A stretch of DNA of 64,000 bases from JABSQH01 sp039177505 (GTDB lineage Bacteria; Actinomycetota; Acidimicrobiia; Acidimicrobiales; Ilumatobacteraceae). A model generated the notes under the pieces. The model made no database searches, had not been told where the DNA came from, and saw only the letters and a program-made list of their open reading frames with translations. Position numbers and translations under genes: made by a program. The stretch covers positions 1 through 64,000 of the forward strand of contig JBCDFR010000021.1 in assembly GCA_039177505.1 (NCBI GenBank), read 5' to 3'. Positions 44,146-52,502 of the stretch are shown piece after piece. The stretch's first letter is position 1, and each line of letters starts with the position of its first letter.

Positions 44146-44442
44146 TCACATGAAGCGCTGCGCTTGGGCGACGATCTGGTCGGGCGTCAGCTCGGCCGTC
44201 TCGCGCTGCCGGGTGATGCTCAGCTCGGTGAACTCGTCGGCCGCCTCCATCGCGTCGGCTGGTGTGCGGACGTGGTGGCTCCGGTGCATCACTGAGCCGA
44301 CGAAGTCCCGGTGCACACCGAGCTGCGCAGCATCGGCTCGTGGGATGTACGCGTGAGGGCCGGCCGCTTCTGAGAACGCCTCGAAGAGCCGGCTTCGAAG
44401 TTCGCTGCGTTGCTGCTCGGAGGAGTCGGGCATGAAACCCAT
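44146..44442 (-). CDS. Phage hypothetical protein
   Basis: 98 residues from ATG 44442 (ATG 44433 also possible). It contains SSEQQRSELRSRLFEAFSEA and ends ELTPDQIVAQAQRFM. Mainly helical; no family recognised. It lies between the zinc-ribbon gene and the coiled-coil gene in the leftward operon, 12 bp before the latter. Confidence 0.6.
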   Translation of the reverse strand: MGFMPDSSEQQRSELRSRLFEAFSEAAGPHAYIPRADAAQLGVHRDFVGSVMHRSHHVRTPADAMEAADEFTELSITRQRETAELTPDQIVAQAQRFM

Positions 44443-44449
44443 CGAACAC

Positions 44450-44719
44450 TTACGCGGGGTTTCGCGGGTTCCGGAGACGAGCACGATCACGACAGCGCGG
44501 CGAGCAGTACAACCGCGGTCGACCGGTCGACGGCTGCACGATCACGTCGCCGCAGACCGGGCACACGTCGTTCGATTCGTCGTCGTCGATTGCGGGACGG
44601 TCTGCAGCGAGCTCGCGGCACATCATACGGATGAGACCTGAGGCGCCCGGTGTGCCGCAGCGCTCGAGATCGGTTGCGAGAATCAGACCGAGCCGAACCA
44701 GACGGGCACGTTCGCTCAC
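44450..44719 (-). CDS. Small zinc-ribbon phage protein
   Basis: 89 residues from ATG 44719, overlapping the helicase-loader stop by 4 nt. Two cysteine pairs, CPVCGDVIVQ and YCSPRCRDRARLRN, form a zinc ribbon common in small actinophage proteins. The N-terminal half is helical (LVRLGLILATDLERC). Function unknown. Confidence 0.7.
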   Translation of the reverse strand: MSERARLVRLGLILATDLERCGTPGASGLIRMMCRELAADRPAIDDDESNDVCPVCGDVIVQPSTGRPRLYCSPRCRDRARLRNPRNPA

Positions 44720-45354
44720 GAGGCAGCCCGCCCAGCGTCGACACTCCGTCGTCCGTCGCTACTCGTCCTCGTCGGGAAGTCGTGCGTGCCAATCCCAGGA
44801 GTGGCTGGCGATGATCCGATGCGCCATGCCTCCTGACGAGCGATGACCTCGTCGGCATCGTTCGGCCGCTTGGCCCGGATGTCGGCGCGCAGTTGTTCGC
44901 GACCCTTCTCGATCGCGGCTTCGGCGATCGCGAGTCCCTGCTGGAGTGAGCACGACATCTTCGATGCGGTCGCGTCCGCCTGCGCGGCCTGATCGGTTTG
45001 GCAAGCGCCGCAGCGGCTGGGATCGTCACCACAGATCGCGGGGTGATGGTCTCCGGTGAACGGCGAGACGTGGCCGCCGATGCGTGCGACGAGCTGCTCG
45101 GGGCTGAGCTTGTCGAGCGACTTCGCAGTGTTCGCGACCTGTGGTGGTAGCTGGTCGCGGATGTCGGCGACGGTTGGCCAGAACTTGCTGGTCTGGATCC
45201 AGTCGTGGATGACGGTGCGCATGGCTTCGACCGGGATGTCGGCAAAGTGGTCGCGCCACAACTCGCGGACCGGTGCCGGGTTCTGTGCGTTGCGGACATG
45301 GCTGTAGGCCGCGCAGAGTTTCTCGATGGCGCCGTCGATCTGTGAGGGGGTCAT
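44716..45354 (-). CDS. Helicase-loader-like phage replication protein (G39P-like N-terminus)
   Basis: 212 residues from ATG 45354. The N-terminal helical segment (EKLCAAYSHVRNA, REL, FADIPVEAMRTVIHDWIQTS, FWPTVADIRDQLPPQ) resembles the loader/inhibitor family of phage replicative helicases (G39P). A CGACQTD cysteine pair follows, then a helical tail. It overlaps both neighbours by 4 nt and follows the initiator gene, as expected for a loader in a phage replication module. Confidence 0.6.
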   Translation of the reverse strand: MTPSQIDGAIEKLCAAYSHVRNAQNPAPVRELWRDHFADIPVEAMRTVIHDWIQTSKFWPTVADIRDQLPPQVANTAKSLDKLSPEQLVARIGGHVSPFTGDHHPAICGDDPSRCGACQTDQAAQADATASKMSCSLQQGLAIAEAAIEKGREQLRADIRAKRPNDADEVIARQEAWRIGSSPATPGIGTHDFPTRTSSDGRRSVDAGRAAS

Positions 45355-45887
45355 GACGCGACCTCGTCGGAGCCGCTGTCCCTCGCGTAACTATCTCTCG
45401 AGTGTGAGTGAGATCTTTCAACTTCATCTTCAACTTCAACTTTGTGACGCCGATGGGCGTCACGTCCGGCGTCACGTCCGGCGTCACGTCCGGCGTCACG
45501 TCCGGCGTCACGTCCGGCGTCACGTCCGGCGTCACGTCGATCCGCTTCGGCGGGCTCAATGACGACCCGCAGGTGACGCCCACTGGCGTCAGGAGCGACG
45601 ACGTACAAAGCGCACCGATCGCGAAACGCAGGACCCCCTTCGTCGTCGACAACCCGCCGAAGAAGATCGCGATCAACGAGCCCAGCGATCGCCCGCTGGA
45701 CACTGCGACGATCGAGCCCTACCCGTTCGCCGAGCGCGACCGAACTGGGCCACGCCTCGCCGGTCCGATCAGATGCGTGACGTGCATACGCGAGCCCGAC
45801 CGCGAGCGCCTCGAGCCGGCGAGGCATAGCCGCCATCGTCTCCGCGATCTCCGGGGACAGCCAGTGATCAAGATGGCGGTAGCTCAT
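45351..45887 (-). CDS. Phage replication initiator-like protein with internal iterons
   Basis: 178 residues from ATG 45887. Winged-helix N-terminus: KAWPSSVALGERVGLDRRSV-type segment (WPSSVALGERVGLDRRSVQR) and AIAGLVDRDLLRRVV, as in phage O-type initiators. The next part is a DAGR repeat coded by seven tandem 12-bp DNA repeats, then acidic and Ser/His-rich tails. Like phage lambda O, the gene contains repeated DNA next to an AT-rich stretch, so it probably binds its own repeats at the origin. Confidence 0.7.
   Translation of the reverse strand: MSYRHLDHWLSPEIAETMAAMPRRLEALAVGLAYARHASDRTGEAWPSSVALGERVGLDRRSVQRAIAGLVDRDLLRRVVDDEGGPAFRDRCALYVVAPDASGRHLRVVIEPAEADRRDAGRDAGRDAGRDAGRDAGRDAGRDAHRRHKVEVEDEVERSHSHSRDSYARDSGSDEVAS
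45416..45538. other. Putative element replication origin: iterons plus AT-rich stretch
   Basis: Six perfect 12-bp repeats GGCGTCACGTCC from 45456 and a seventh (11 of 12) ending at 45538, inside the initiator gene. Directly beside them (45416-45445) is a pyrimidine-rich, GC-poor stretch made of TTCAACTTCA units. Iterons plus an easily melted region within an initiator gene is the layout of lambdoid origins. A perfect copy count this high also suggests recent expansion. Confidence 0.65.
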
Positions 45888-46576
45888 GACGGCACCTCGT
45901 CACCACTGGGCGCATCGCTATTTACGGATCCGTGAATAGCGGCGTCCGACCCGTCTTCGTCAGGTGCGGAATCTTCCGCACCTGAGCTCGGTAGGTCGGC
46001 TGTCTCGCTGTCCGCCCGGGCGGCCTTGAGCTGATCGAGTAGCTCGTCAACCTGGGCACGCCAATCGGGGTCTGAGCGCAACGCGCCCCGGGTGATCTTT
46101 TGGTCGTGTTCCCCAGCGAACTTCTTGACGGCCTTGCGGTCCTCCGCGCCGAGCATCTTGAGTCGATCGAAGCAAACGTCGGCTCGGGCTTTGTCGGCCG
46201 CGCTGACAGTGTCCTCAGCCGGCGCAGCCGGTTGATGCTGTCGTGACTGGACTTCGTCGCGGGAGGCGATCGACCGACGCGCCTCGATGCCAGCAAGCGC
46301 CAGAGCGCGGCCGACAGCCGATGTCTCGGCGTTCATCATCTCGCTATCGCGCGTGTACGGCGTCTGTCCCGGGAACGGCTCCCACGCTGTCCCGACGCAA
46401 GGCCGCGGATCGTCCGGCGTCCGGTACACCTTCGCCGTGACGGCGATGAACGTCCTGTCGCCGATCGTGACTATCTGCGGCAGCGACGCAACGATCCGAC
46501 CATCAGGGTTCAGCTCGTAAAACTTCCAGTTCCTCTCCGCGACGTCGACGTAGTTGTCCAGACTGAACCCACTCAT
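45884..46576 (-). CDS. Single-strand annealing (Erf-like) recombination protein, candidate
   Basis: 230 residues from ATG 46576. The sequence NYVDVAERNWKFYELNPDGR and the run YTRDSEMMNAETSAVGRALA are the pattern seen in phage Erf/Sak-type annealing proteins (NAETSAVGRAL motif). The C-terminal half is acidic and low-complexity, as in many annealing proteins. It lies between the hypothetical gene and the initiator, overlapping each by 4 nt, consistent with a recombination-replication module. No exonuclease partner is seen. Confidence 0.55.
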   Translation of the reverse strand: MSGFSLDNYVDVAERNWKFYELNPDGRIVASLPQIVTIGDRTFIAVTAKVYRTPDDPRPCVGTAWEPFPGQTPYTRDSEMMNAETSAVGRALALAGIEARRSIASRDEVQSRQHQPAAPAEDTVSAADKARADVCFDRLKMLGAEDRKAVKKFAGEHDQKITRGALRSDPDWRAQVDELLDQLKAARADSETADLPSSGAEDSAPDEDGSDAAIHGSVNSDAPSGDEVPS

Positions 46577-46935
46577 GACGCGACCTCTGTGTCGCCAAGC
46601 AGGCTCGGATCGGGCAGGCGCCGCCGCATCGTGACCCCGTTGTCGGCCTCGCAGCGGAGTTCGTACGCACCGGAGCGCGCAGCTCGGATCAGCAGCCTGA
46701 GAGCACAAAGGCGGCGGACAGCGTCGTCGTGCAGCGCGAGGGTTCCGGCCTTGTTGTCCTCCGCCCAGGCGAGCATGGCCGCGGCGCGTTTAGCGTCGTT
46801 CCAGGTGCTGTGCTCAGCATCCAGCTGGCCGGCGGTGAGGTACGCGGATCGGATCTCCTCAAGCCACACCTGTGCGTCTCGGTCGGCTTCCACGGCCTTC
46901 GCGTTCAGGCGTTGGAGTGCAGGGTTGCGCATCAC
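46573..46935 (-). CDS. Phage hypothetical protein
   Basis: 120 residues from GTG 46935; the GTGA overlap with the upstream stop matches the 4-nt overlaps elsewhere in this operon (ATG 46932 is the alternative). Helical (EADRDAQVWLEEIRSAYLTA, KRAAAMLAWAEDNKAGTLAL); a common size for actinophage proteins of unknown role beside recombination genes. Confidence 0.65.
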   Translation of the reverse strand: MMRNPALQRLNAKAVEADRDAQVWLEEIRSAYLTAGQLDAEHSTWNDAKRAAAMLAWAEDNKAGTLALHDDAVRRLCALRLLIRAARSGAYELRCEADNGVTMRRRLPDPSLLGDTEVAS

Positions 46936-47798
46936 GACACCCCCTTTCGGGCGAGCGCTTCAAGACCGGCGCGCTCTTCGGCCTCGATCAACTCGTGGAA
47001 CTCGAGATGCTGTGGCGCGACGTGTGAGCCGATGGCGTCATCGAGCAGATCGCGTAAGACGCCGGGTGGAAGTGCCTCGGCTTCGACGGCGAGCTCGTAG
47101 CCGTACTCGTTCTTCGGTGCCGTGCCGGGAAGGTCGAGATCGACGACCTGGTCCCAGGTGACAGCGAGACGTTCCCAGTGCACGTCGACCTCGGGGTCCC
47201 AGTCGTCGACGTAGGCCTGCAACTTGTCTTCGATCGCCAGGCCGGCCGGATCGTGGTCGCCGACGTAGTAGACGACGACGTCGCGGCCGTCGTCATTCCA
47301 CGCCTCGACAGCGCCGTGAGCGAACGACAGCGAGGTGAAGCCGCGGGTGACGTACAGCGGGACGTTCCACCGGTAGGTGATCTCTCCGATGACGCCGGCG
47401 ATCGAGTCGGACTCGCACCACACTTCGACCTGCTCGTCGGCGTCGGACCACAGGTCACGCCGGTACAGCCGGGCGATCTCGGTGAGGCACGACGCCGCGT
47501 CCCTGTACGACGTCGGCCGCCGCATCCACCGGGTGTTGTCAACGATCCAGCCGTACGGCAACTCACCAGATCGGCGCAGCTCGACGAGGGCGCGCTGGAC
47601 CTTCGTGTAGCCGGACTCGTTCTTGGTGATCCCGGCCACGCCGGCGACAACCGCCAAATAGAAGATGTGACGCACTGACGCCGGGTTGTGCTCCGCCGCA
47701 ATCCTCAGCAGCGCGCGGTACCGCTCCTGCATCTCGCGCTTGGTCGCTCGTCGTCCGGCGCGGTTTGTGGGGCGAGAATCGCTAATCGTATCGGTCAT
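46932..47798 (-). CDS. Orphan Topo VI-A/Spo11-like Toprim protein
   Basis: 288 residues from ATG 47798. N-terminal winged helix with HNPASVRHIFYLAVVAGVAG, where Tyr of RHIFYL aligns with the DNA-cleaving Tyr of Topo VI-A/Spo11 (RDIYY). A Toprim fold follows: VEVWCESDSIAGVIGEITYR (metal-binding Glu) and VVVYYVGDHDPAGLAIEDKL (DxD). There is no GHKL B subunit adjacent, but the operon's ATPase near its end is a different GHKL protein. Short orphan A-type proteins (Mini-A) have been described on mobile elements. Role: probably DNA replication or recombination. Confidence 0.75.
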   Translation of the reverse strand: MTDTISDSRPTNRAGRRATKREMQERYRALLRIAAEHNPASVRHIFYLAVVAGVAGITKNESGYTKVQRALVELRRSGELPYGWIVDNTRWMRRPTSYRDAASCLTEIARLYRRDLWSDADEQVEVWCESDSIAGVIGEITYRWNVPLYVTRGFTSLSFAHGAVEAWNDDGRDVVVYYVGDHDPAGLAIEDKLQAYVDDWDPEVDVHWERLAVTWDQVVDLDLPGTAPKNEYGYELAVEAEALPPGVLRDLLDDAIGSHVAPQHLEFHELIEAEERAGLEALARKGVS

Positions 47799-47931
47799 CG
47801 CGACCACCTCGAGCGACAACAACACGACGAAGGTGAGCACGCGATCGGGCAGATCGGCGCTGATCGCGATCGGGTGAGCGCGCTACCCTGAAGGATGTCA
47901 CCAGCACCGTCACCAACGTGTTCTGGAAGAG

Positions 47932-47956
47932 CGCCGGCCTCTGCAACGGGCCGGCG
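47932..47956. terminator. GC-rich hairpin downstream of the excisionase-like gene
   Basis: Perfect 8-bp stem CGCCGGCC-TCTGCAACG-GGCCGGCG, between the excisionase-like gene and the topoisomerase-like gene on the minus strand. It may end the short excisionase transcript or separate regulatory and replication operons; no T-run follows. Confidence 0.45.
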
Positions 47957-47973
47957 TTCTCGCGTCTGGACGT

Positions 47974-48180
47974 TCAAGCCGCATCGCCTCCAGTGGTGAC
48001 GCGTTTATCGTCAAGCCAGCGGCGAACCTCGGTCATGTCGTAACGGCGGCGTCCGCCGACCTTGAAGAATGGGGGACCGATCTTGCGGTACGCCCAGTCG
48101 TCGAGGGTTGAAGTGGAGACGCCGAGGAACTCGGCGATCTCCGAGGACCATGCCAGTCGTTCGGTAGGACTCGGTTGCAT
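47974..48180 (-). CDS. AlpA/excisionase-like DNA-binding protein
   Basis: 68 residues from ATG 48180. MerR/AlpA-type HTH: SSEIAEFLGVSTSTLDDWAY then RKIGPPFFKVGGRRRYDMTE and VRRWLDDKRV. This is the usual small excisionase or repressor beside integrases. It is divergent from the HTH gene, sharing the TCGCA-TGCGA operator region. Confidence 0.85.
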   Translation of the reverse strand: MQPSPTERLAWSSEIAEFLGVSTSTLDDWAYRKIGPPFFKVGGRRRYDMTEVRRWLDDKRVTTGGDAA

Positions 48181-48183
48181 GGC

Positions 48184-48222
48184 TCGCACTATGCGACTAC
48201 TTGCACTGGTCTCGCAATGCGA
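48184..48222. promoter_or_regulatory. Two palindromic operators in the element's control region
   Basis: TCGCA-CTA-TGCGA at 48184-48196 and TCGCA-A-TGCGA at 48212-48222, in the 56-bp gap between the divergent excisionase-like gene and the regulator/integrase unit. Same half-sites with 3- and 1-bp spacers; the centres are 27 bp apart. Placement fits an early/lysogeny switch controlled by one or both adjoining HTH proteins. Confidence 0.7.
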
Positions 48223-48236
48223 ATATGGTCGCTCTC

Positions 48237-48806
48237 ATGTATGAGAAAGGAAAGCGAGAGGCTGCGCTGCGGTCGGCGATTGAGGGTTGGCGGTTCGCTC
48301 CGCTGATCGACCGTGGCGAGGACGGCGAGCCCGTTGAGACGGAGGTCGTTGGCGAGCGGCGGCTCCCGCGGCGGTTCGGCGGCTGGTGGCGGGAGCATGA
48401 CGGCGACGAGCCGACGGGTCGCGAGATCGAACTTCGCCTGCGGGCCGTGCCGGGCCGTGTCGAGATGGTCTCGGTCACGTTCACCGGCTTCGACGATGAC
48501 TTCGATCGACAGGGGCTTCCTGAGTTCCGCACCGCGACCGAATGGATGGTCGGAATGCTGGACGAGACCGCCTACGACGGCGCCGTGAGCGGCGCTCTCA
48601 GATCTTCCACGGTCGAGGAGCGAGAGCGCGCGATCGGTGAGGTGCGCCGCCGTAGGCGCAGCAACGCGGTGCCAGTCGACGAGGTCGCCCGACTGTGGCC
48701 GAGCGGGGGAGCGAAGACGGTTGTCGACGAGTTCGGTGTGTCGGAAGCGACGGCGTACCGCTGGCGGAAGCAGGCGATTGAGCTTGGACTGATGGGGGAG
48801 CGCTGA
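48237..48806 (+). CDS. Island regulator-like protein with C-terminal HTH
   Basis: 189 residues from ATG 48237 (ATG 48225 possible). The N-terminal half is unrecognised (RREAALRSAIEGWRFAP-like start; LRAVPGRVEMVSVTFTGFDD). The C-terminus has an HTH-like VDEFGVSEATAYRWRKQAIE. Its stop overlaps the integrase start (TGATG), so the two are translationally coupled; it may control integrase level or bind the nearby operators. Confidence 0.65.
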   Translation: MYEKGKREAALRSAIEGWRFAPLIDRGEDGEPVETEVVGERRLPRRFGGWWREHDGDEPTGREIELRLRAVPGRVEMVSVTFTGFDDDFDRQGLPEFRTATEWMVGMLDETAYDGAVSGALRSSTVEERERAIGEVRRRRRSNAVPVDEVARLWPSGGAKTVVDEFGVSEATAYRWRKQAIELGLMGER

Positions 48807-49945
48807 TGGCTTCGATCACCGCGCTCGACGCTCGTGGTCGCACGGTTCTGCGCGGCTCAGGAGCGAGGGCGGTCAAGTATCGGGCTCGGTACCGGACGCC
48901 GGGCGGCGCGACGAGGTCGAAGACGTTCCGTCGCAAGATCGACGCCGAGCAATTCCTCGACACCGTTGGCCATCGAATGGTGACGGGCGAGTTCGTCGAT
49001 CCGGTCGCCGGCAGGATGCTGTTCAAGGAGTACTGCGTGATCTGGCTTGAGCGAAAGAGCGTGACCACGCGACCGACGACGATCGAGACCTTCACGAGCC
49101 ACGTCCGCAAGCACCTTGGACCGGCATTCGGCGCACGGGAACTCAAGTCGATCACCCGAGAAAACGTGAAGCAGTTCGCCGGGACACTGCAGGATCGGGT
49201 GGCGCCGACGACTGCTCGAGCGGTCGTGTTCACGCTGGCCGCGATCCTGCGGGAGGCGGTCGACGATGGCCGCATAGCGAAGAACCCTGCAGAGCGGATC
49301 AAGGTCGGATCGAAGACGAACCGGCGGGTGGACCCGGCCCACGTCGCTGGCGTTGCGGGTCAGGTGCCGCAGCTGGCGGCAGCGATGCCGTCTCGCTGGC
49401 GTGCCGCAGTGCTCTTGATGGCGACGACCGGCCTTCGGCTCGGCGAGTGCCTCGGCCTTACGGTCGATCGCGTTGACTTCCTCCGCAGGACGATCCGAAT
49501 CGATCGGCAGCTCGGAAACCTCGCCGGCGGCTCCGGCTTTGCGGAGCCGAAGACGGACGCCGGCGTTCGTACGATTCCAGTGCCGAGTGCGGTCACCGAT
49601 CTGCTGGCCGCGCACCTCGCCGAGTTCGGCTCCGGCGACGATGGCCTGATCTTCACGACCGAGACCGGCGGCCCGATCGGCAGATCGACGTGGTCGAAGC
49701 ACTACCGGGCGGCGTGCGCCGCGGTCGGGATCGAGGGGAGGACGCGGACCCACGACCTCCGTCACGTGGCAGCGTCGTCACTGATCGCCTCGGGGCTCTC
49801 AGTGTCAGCTGTCCAAGCTGCGCTCGGGCACGCAACGCCGTCGGAGACGTTGGACGTGTACGTCCACTTCTGGCCCACCGACGAGGAGCGCACGCGCGAG
49901 GCGATTGGGCAGGCGTCGGCCGCGTGGCTCCGGACGGCCACGTAG
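48806..49945 (+). CDS. int: Tyrosine-family site-specific integrase
   Basis: 379 residues. Catalytic pattern visible: first Arg in ATTGLRLGECLGL, then THDLRHVAASSLIASG (H-x-x-R), LGHATPSETLDVYVHFWPTD with His and the nucleophile Tyr. An arm-binding N-terminal domain (KYRARYRTPGGATRSKTFRR) and core-binding SAM-like domain (VTTRPTTIETFTSHVRKHLG) precede it, as in actinophage integrases. About 320 bp from the right attachment site in rnpB, which it presumably recognises. Confidence 0.95.
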   Translation: MASITALDARGRTVLRGSGARAVKYRARYRTPGGATRSKTFRRKIDAEQFLDTVGHRMVTGEFVDPVAGRMLFKEYCVIWLERKSVTTRPTTIETFTSHVRKHLGPAFGARELKSITRENVKQFAGTLQDRVAPTTARAVVFTLAAILREAVDDGRIAKNPAERIKVGSKTNRRVDPAHVAGVAGQVPQLAAAMPSRWRAAVLLMATTGLRLGECLGLTVDRVDFLRRTIRIDRQLGNLAGGSGFAEPKTDAGVRTIPVPSAVTDLLAAHLAEFGSGDDGLIFTTETGGPIGRSTWSKHYRAACAAVGIEGRTRTHDLRHVAASSLIASGLSVSAVQAALGHATPSETLDVYVHFWPTDEERTREAIGQASAAWLRTAT

Positions 49946-49977
49946 CATCTAAGCGAGATCCGAGCAGCAGGGGAACG

Positions 49978-50184
49978 ATGGTCGAGTACAAGGTCCAGAT
50001 CGAGGACACGGATCGAGGCAACGGGCAGGTCGACGTGTATCTCGATCGGACGCTGCTCGGCAGCGTCACGTTCGTCGACGGTCGTACTGCTGTGGTGAGT
50101 CAGGTACTCGATTCGCCGACGCGGGTCACTGCCATCCAGAGCTTCAAGGACGCGCTCCGTGCCGCGCGCGAGAAGCCGAAGTAG
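49978..50184 (+). CDS. Small hypothetical protein beside the right junction
   Basis: 68 residues from ATG 49978 with AGGGGA upstream. Beta-rich start VEYKVQIEDTDRGNGQVDVY and helical end (QSFKDALRAAREKPK). No recognised family. It follows the integrase by 33 bp and precedes possible integrase arm sites (about 50198-50217). Confidence 0.5.
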   Translation: MVEYKVQIEDTDRGNGQVDVYLDRTLLGSVTFVDGRTAVVSQVLDSPTRVTAIQSFKDALRAAREKPK

Positions 50185-50197
50185 TGAGCCGCGGTTT

Positions 50198-50217
50198 GTG
50201 TCACGAACGTGTCACGG
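50198..50217. promoter_or_regulatory. Right-end TGTCACG repeats, possible integrase arm sites
   Basis: GTGTCACGAACGTGTCACGG: two units of GTGTCACG in tandem, 45 bp inside the right attachment site. They match the left-end pair at 35669-35694 in the TCACGG(CC) core. Paired sites near both junctions fit arm-type binding sites. Confidence 0.45.
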
Positions 50218-50261
50218 CCGGTCGCTGAAGGCGCGAAAGTCCTGCTTAGGTTCCTGTTGGT

Positions 50262-50630
<369 letters not shown>

Positions 50631-50725
50631 GACGGGCACGTTATCTCGGCGGTTCGCCGGGGCGGTCGGAGCGGCCGGTTGTTGCCGCCGGTGGGGCACA
50701 GCGCCAGCTGTGAGATGATCCCGGC

Positions 50726-51682
50726 ATGGGTGCTGAGCAGGCCGTCGACCCGCTGAGGTACGAGCGCATCGACCTCGGCGATGTCGAACTCGACGTGGCG
50801 ATCGCCAACCGTGGCGGTCCCCGCGGACTGGCCTTGTTGGTGCACGGGTTCCCGGAGTCGGCGTTCTCGTGGCGATACCAGATCGACGCGCTCGCCGAGG
50901 CCGGCTACGAAGTGTGGGCGCCGAACACCCGCGGGTACGTCGACTCGTCGAAGCCGCCGAAGGTGAAGGACTACTCGATGGATCGGCTCCTCGCTGATCT
51001 CGGCGCGCTGATCGACCGGTCGGGTCGCGACGCGGTGACGCTCGTCGGGCACGACTGGGGTGCCGCGCAGGCGTGGGCGTTCGCCATGCGCAAAGTCCGG
51101 CCGCTGGAGCGACTGGTGATCATGAACGTGCCGCATCCAGCCTGCATGATGCGCGAGCTCCGCAAGCCTCGCCAGCTGGCGCGGTCGTGGTACGTCTTCT
51201 ACTTCCAAATCCCTTGGCTGCCTGAACGCATCCTCACCGCACATCGTGCTGCGGCGACGGCGAAGGCACTCACCGACATGGCCAAGGAAGAGTCGCGGTT
51301 CCCGCCGGAGGTGATCGACGTGTACCGCGACGGATGGTTGCGGCCGGGAGCGATGCGTTCGATGATCAACTACTACCGGGCTGCCCTCCGTGGGGCCCGC
51401 GCCGAACGGCGGCGTGGTTTCCCGGTGATCGAGGTACCGACGTTGCTGGTGTGGGGCCTCGCCGATCACGCACTGCGCCGAGAGACGACCGATGGCACCG
51501 GCGACTACGTCGACGACCTGACGGTGAGGTACCTACCCGGCGTATCGCACTGGGTGCAGCAAGAAGCCCCCGAGACGGTCAACGAGATGCTCCTGACATG
51601 GCTCGATGGCAGGGAACCACCGGAGGCGGCCGACGTCGTCGCCGACCACATCACCGATCCGGCGCTCGACGGGTCGCCCTGA
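50726..51682 (+). CDS. Epoxide-hydrolase-like alpha/beta hydrolase
   Basis: 318 residues from ATG 50726. Oxyanion HGFPESAFSWRYQ, nucleophile Asp in VGHDWGAAQAWAFAM, and catalytic His in LPGVSHWVQQEAPETVNEML are those of soluble epoxide hydrolases; the cap Tyr residues may lie in YYRAALRG. The acid probably lies in WGLADHALRRE. The next gene is convergent, with stops 13 bp apart. Substrate unknown. Confidence 0.88.
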   Translation: MGAEQAVDPLRYERIDLGDVELDVAIANRGGPRGLALLVHGFPESAFSWRYQIDALAEAGYEVWAPNTRGYVDSSKPPKVKDYSMDRLLADLGALIDRSGRDAVTLVGHDWGAAQAWAFAMRKVRPLERLVIMNVPHPACMMRELRKPRQLARSWYVFYFQIPWLPERILTAHRAAATAKALTDMAKEESRFPPEVIDVYRDGWLRPGAMRSMINYYRAALRGARAERRRGFPVIEVPTLLVWGLADHALRRETTDGTGDYVDDLTVRYLPGVSHWVQQEAPETVNEMLLTWLDGREPPEAADVVADHITDPALDGSP

Positions 51683-51695
51683 GGGGGCGAGCGCC

Positions 51696-52502
51696 TCAGC
51701 AGGTCGGTTCGAGTTCGTTGTAGATGTACGAGTTGAGGCTCGGGGTCTGCACCACGAAGGTCTCGCGCACGCCGTTCTCATCTTGTGCACCGATCACGAC
51801 CTCGATCTGTGCGACCGAGCCGAACTGGCTGTTGATGGCGTACTGCAGCGGCACGCCTGATTCGTCGATCCCGGACTCATCGCCGAACAGCTCGGGGCTG
51901 TAGTAGCCGTCGGGGCCCTCGTTCGAAATGATCCACGCCGCCGACTGGCGAGCCATCAACTTGCCGGCCTCGATCATGGGCTGGCGTTCCTCGACCAGGC
52001 TCAGTTGGCCGCTCATCTCCTGATAGGTGCCGCCGGCCAGGTTCTCCATCGACGCGACGATGTTGAACGCGTCGCGCAGTTGGTTGTCGCTGGTGGCGAG
52101 CACCTCGAGCATCGGCTCGACGGTCCGCTGCACCAACCATGGGTTGGCGCACGGCCACACTTCGCCGCCGGCTGCGTTGGTCGTCAATTCGTCGAATTCG
52201 TCGCGCGTCGACTCGTGGCCCGTGATCATCACCTGCAGCAGCTCGGCTTGCTCGGCGTCGAACACGCCGAGGTCGAGAAACGCCTCGTACACGTCGATGA
52301 TGGTCGTTTCGAACGACGACGCAGTGCGCAACAGCACGGCATCGTCGACGGAGTAGTTCGGAGGATCGGTGACCGCCGGAAGAAAGCCGACACGGCCGGG
52401 GACGGCGTCTTCTTCGCCGCCGCCGCATGCGGCGACGACCGCACCGGCACCGACCGCGAGACCGCCGAGACGGAGCGCATTGCGACGATCGATTGCAGTC
52501 AT
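51696..52502 (-). CDS. Exported ferritin-like protein (lipoprotein/Tat signal)
   Basis: 268 residues from ATG 52502. N-terminal signal with DRRNALRLGGLAVGAGAVVA and a lipobox-like AACGGG, so a Tat-type lipoprotein is likely. The body has ferritin-like four-helix-bundle segments (LLRTASSFETTIIDVYEAFL; MITGHESTRDEFDEL; DAFNIVASMENLAGGTYQEM). Overlaps the second ferritin-like gene by 4 nt, so both are in one operon. Iron-binding residues not verified; role in iron or oxidative handling is inference. Confidence 0.75.
   Translation of the reverse strand: MTAIDRRNALRLGGLAVGAGAVVAACGGGEEDAVPGRVGFLPAVTDPPNYSVDDAVLLRTASSFETTIIDVYEAFLDLGVFDAEQAELLQVMITGHESTRDEFDELTTNAAGGEVWPCANPWLVQRTVEPMLEVLATSDNQLRDAFNIVASMENLAGGTYQEMSGQLSLVEERQPMIEAGKLMARQSAAWIISNEGPDGYYSPELFGDESGIDESGVPLQYAINSQFGSVAQIEVVIGAQDENGVRETFVVQTPSLNSYIYNELEPTC

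Noticed and set aside
45456..45538. Short regular repeats considered as a CRISPR array
   Set aside because: The 12-bp units are directly tandem with no spacers and lie in a coding frame, so they are iterons/coding repeats.
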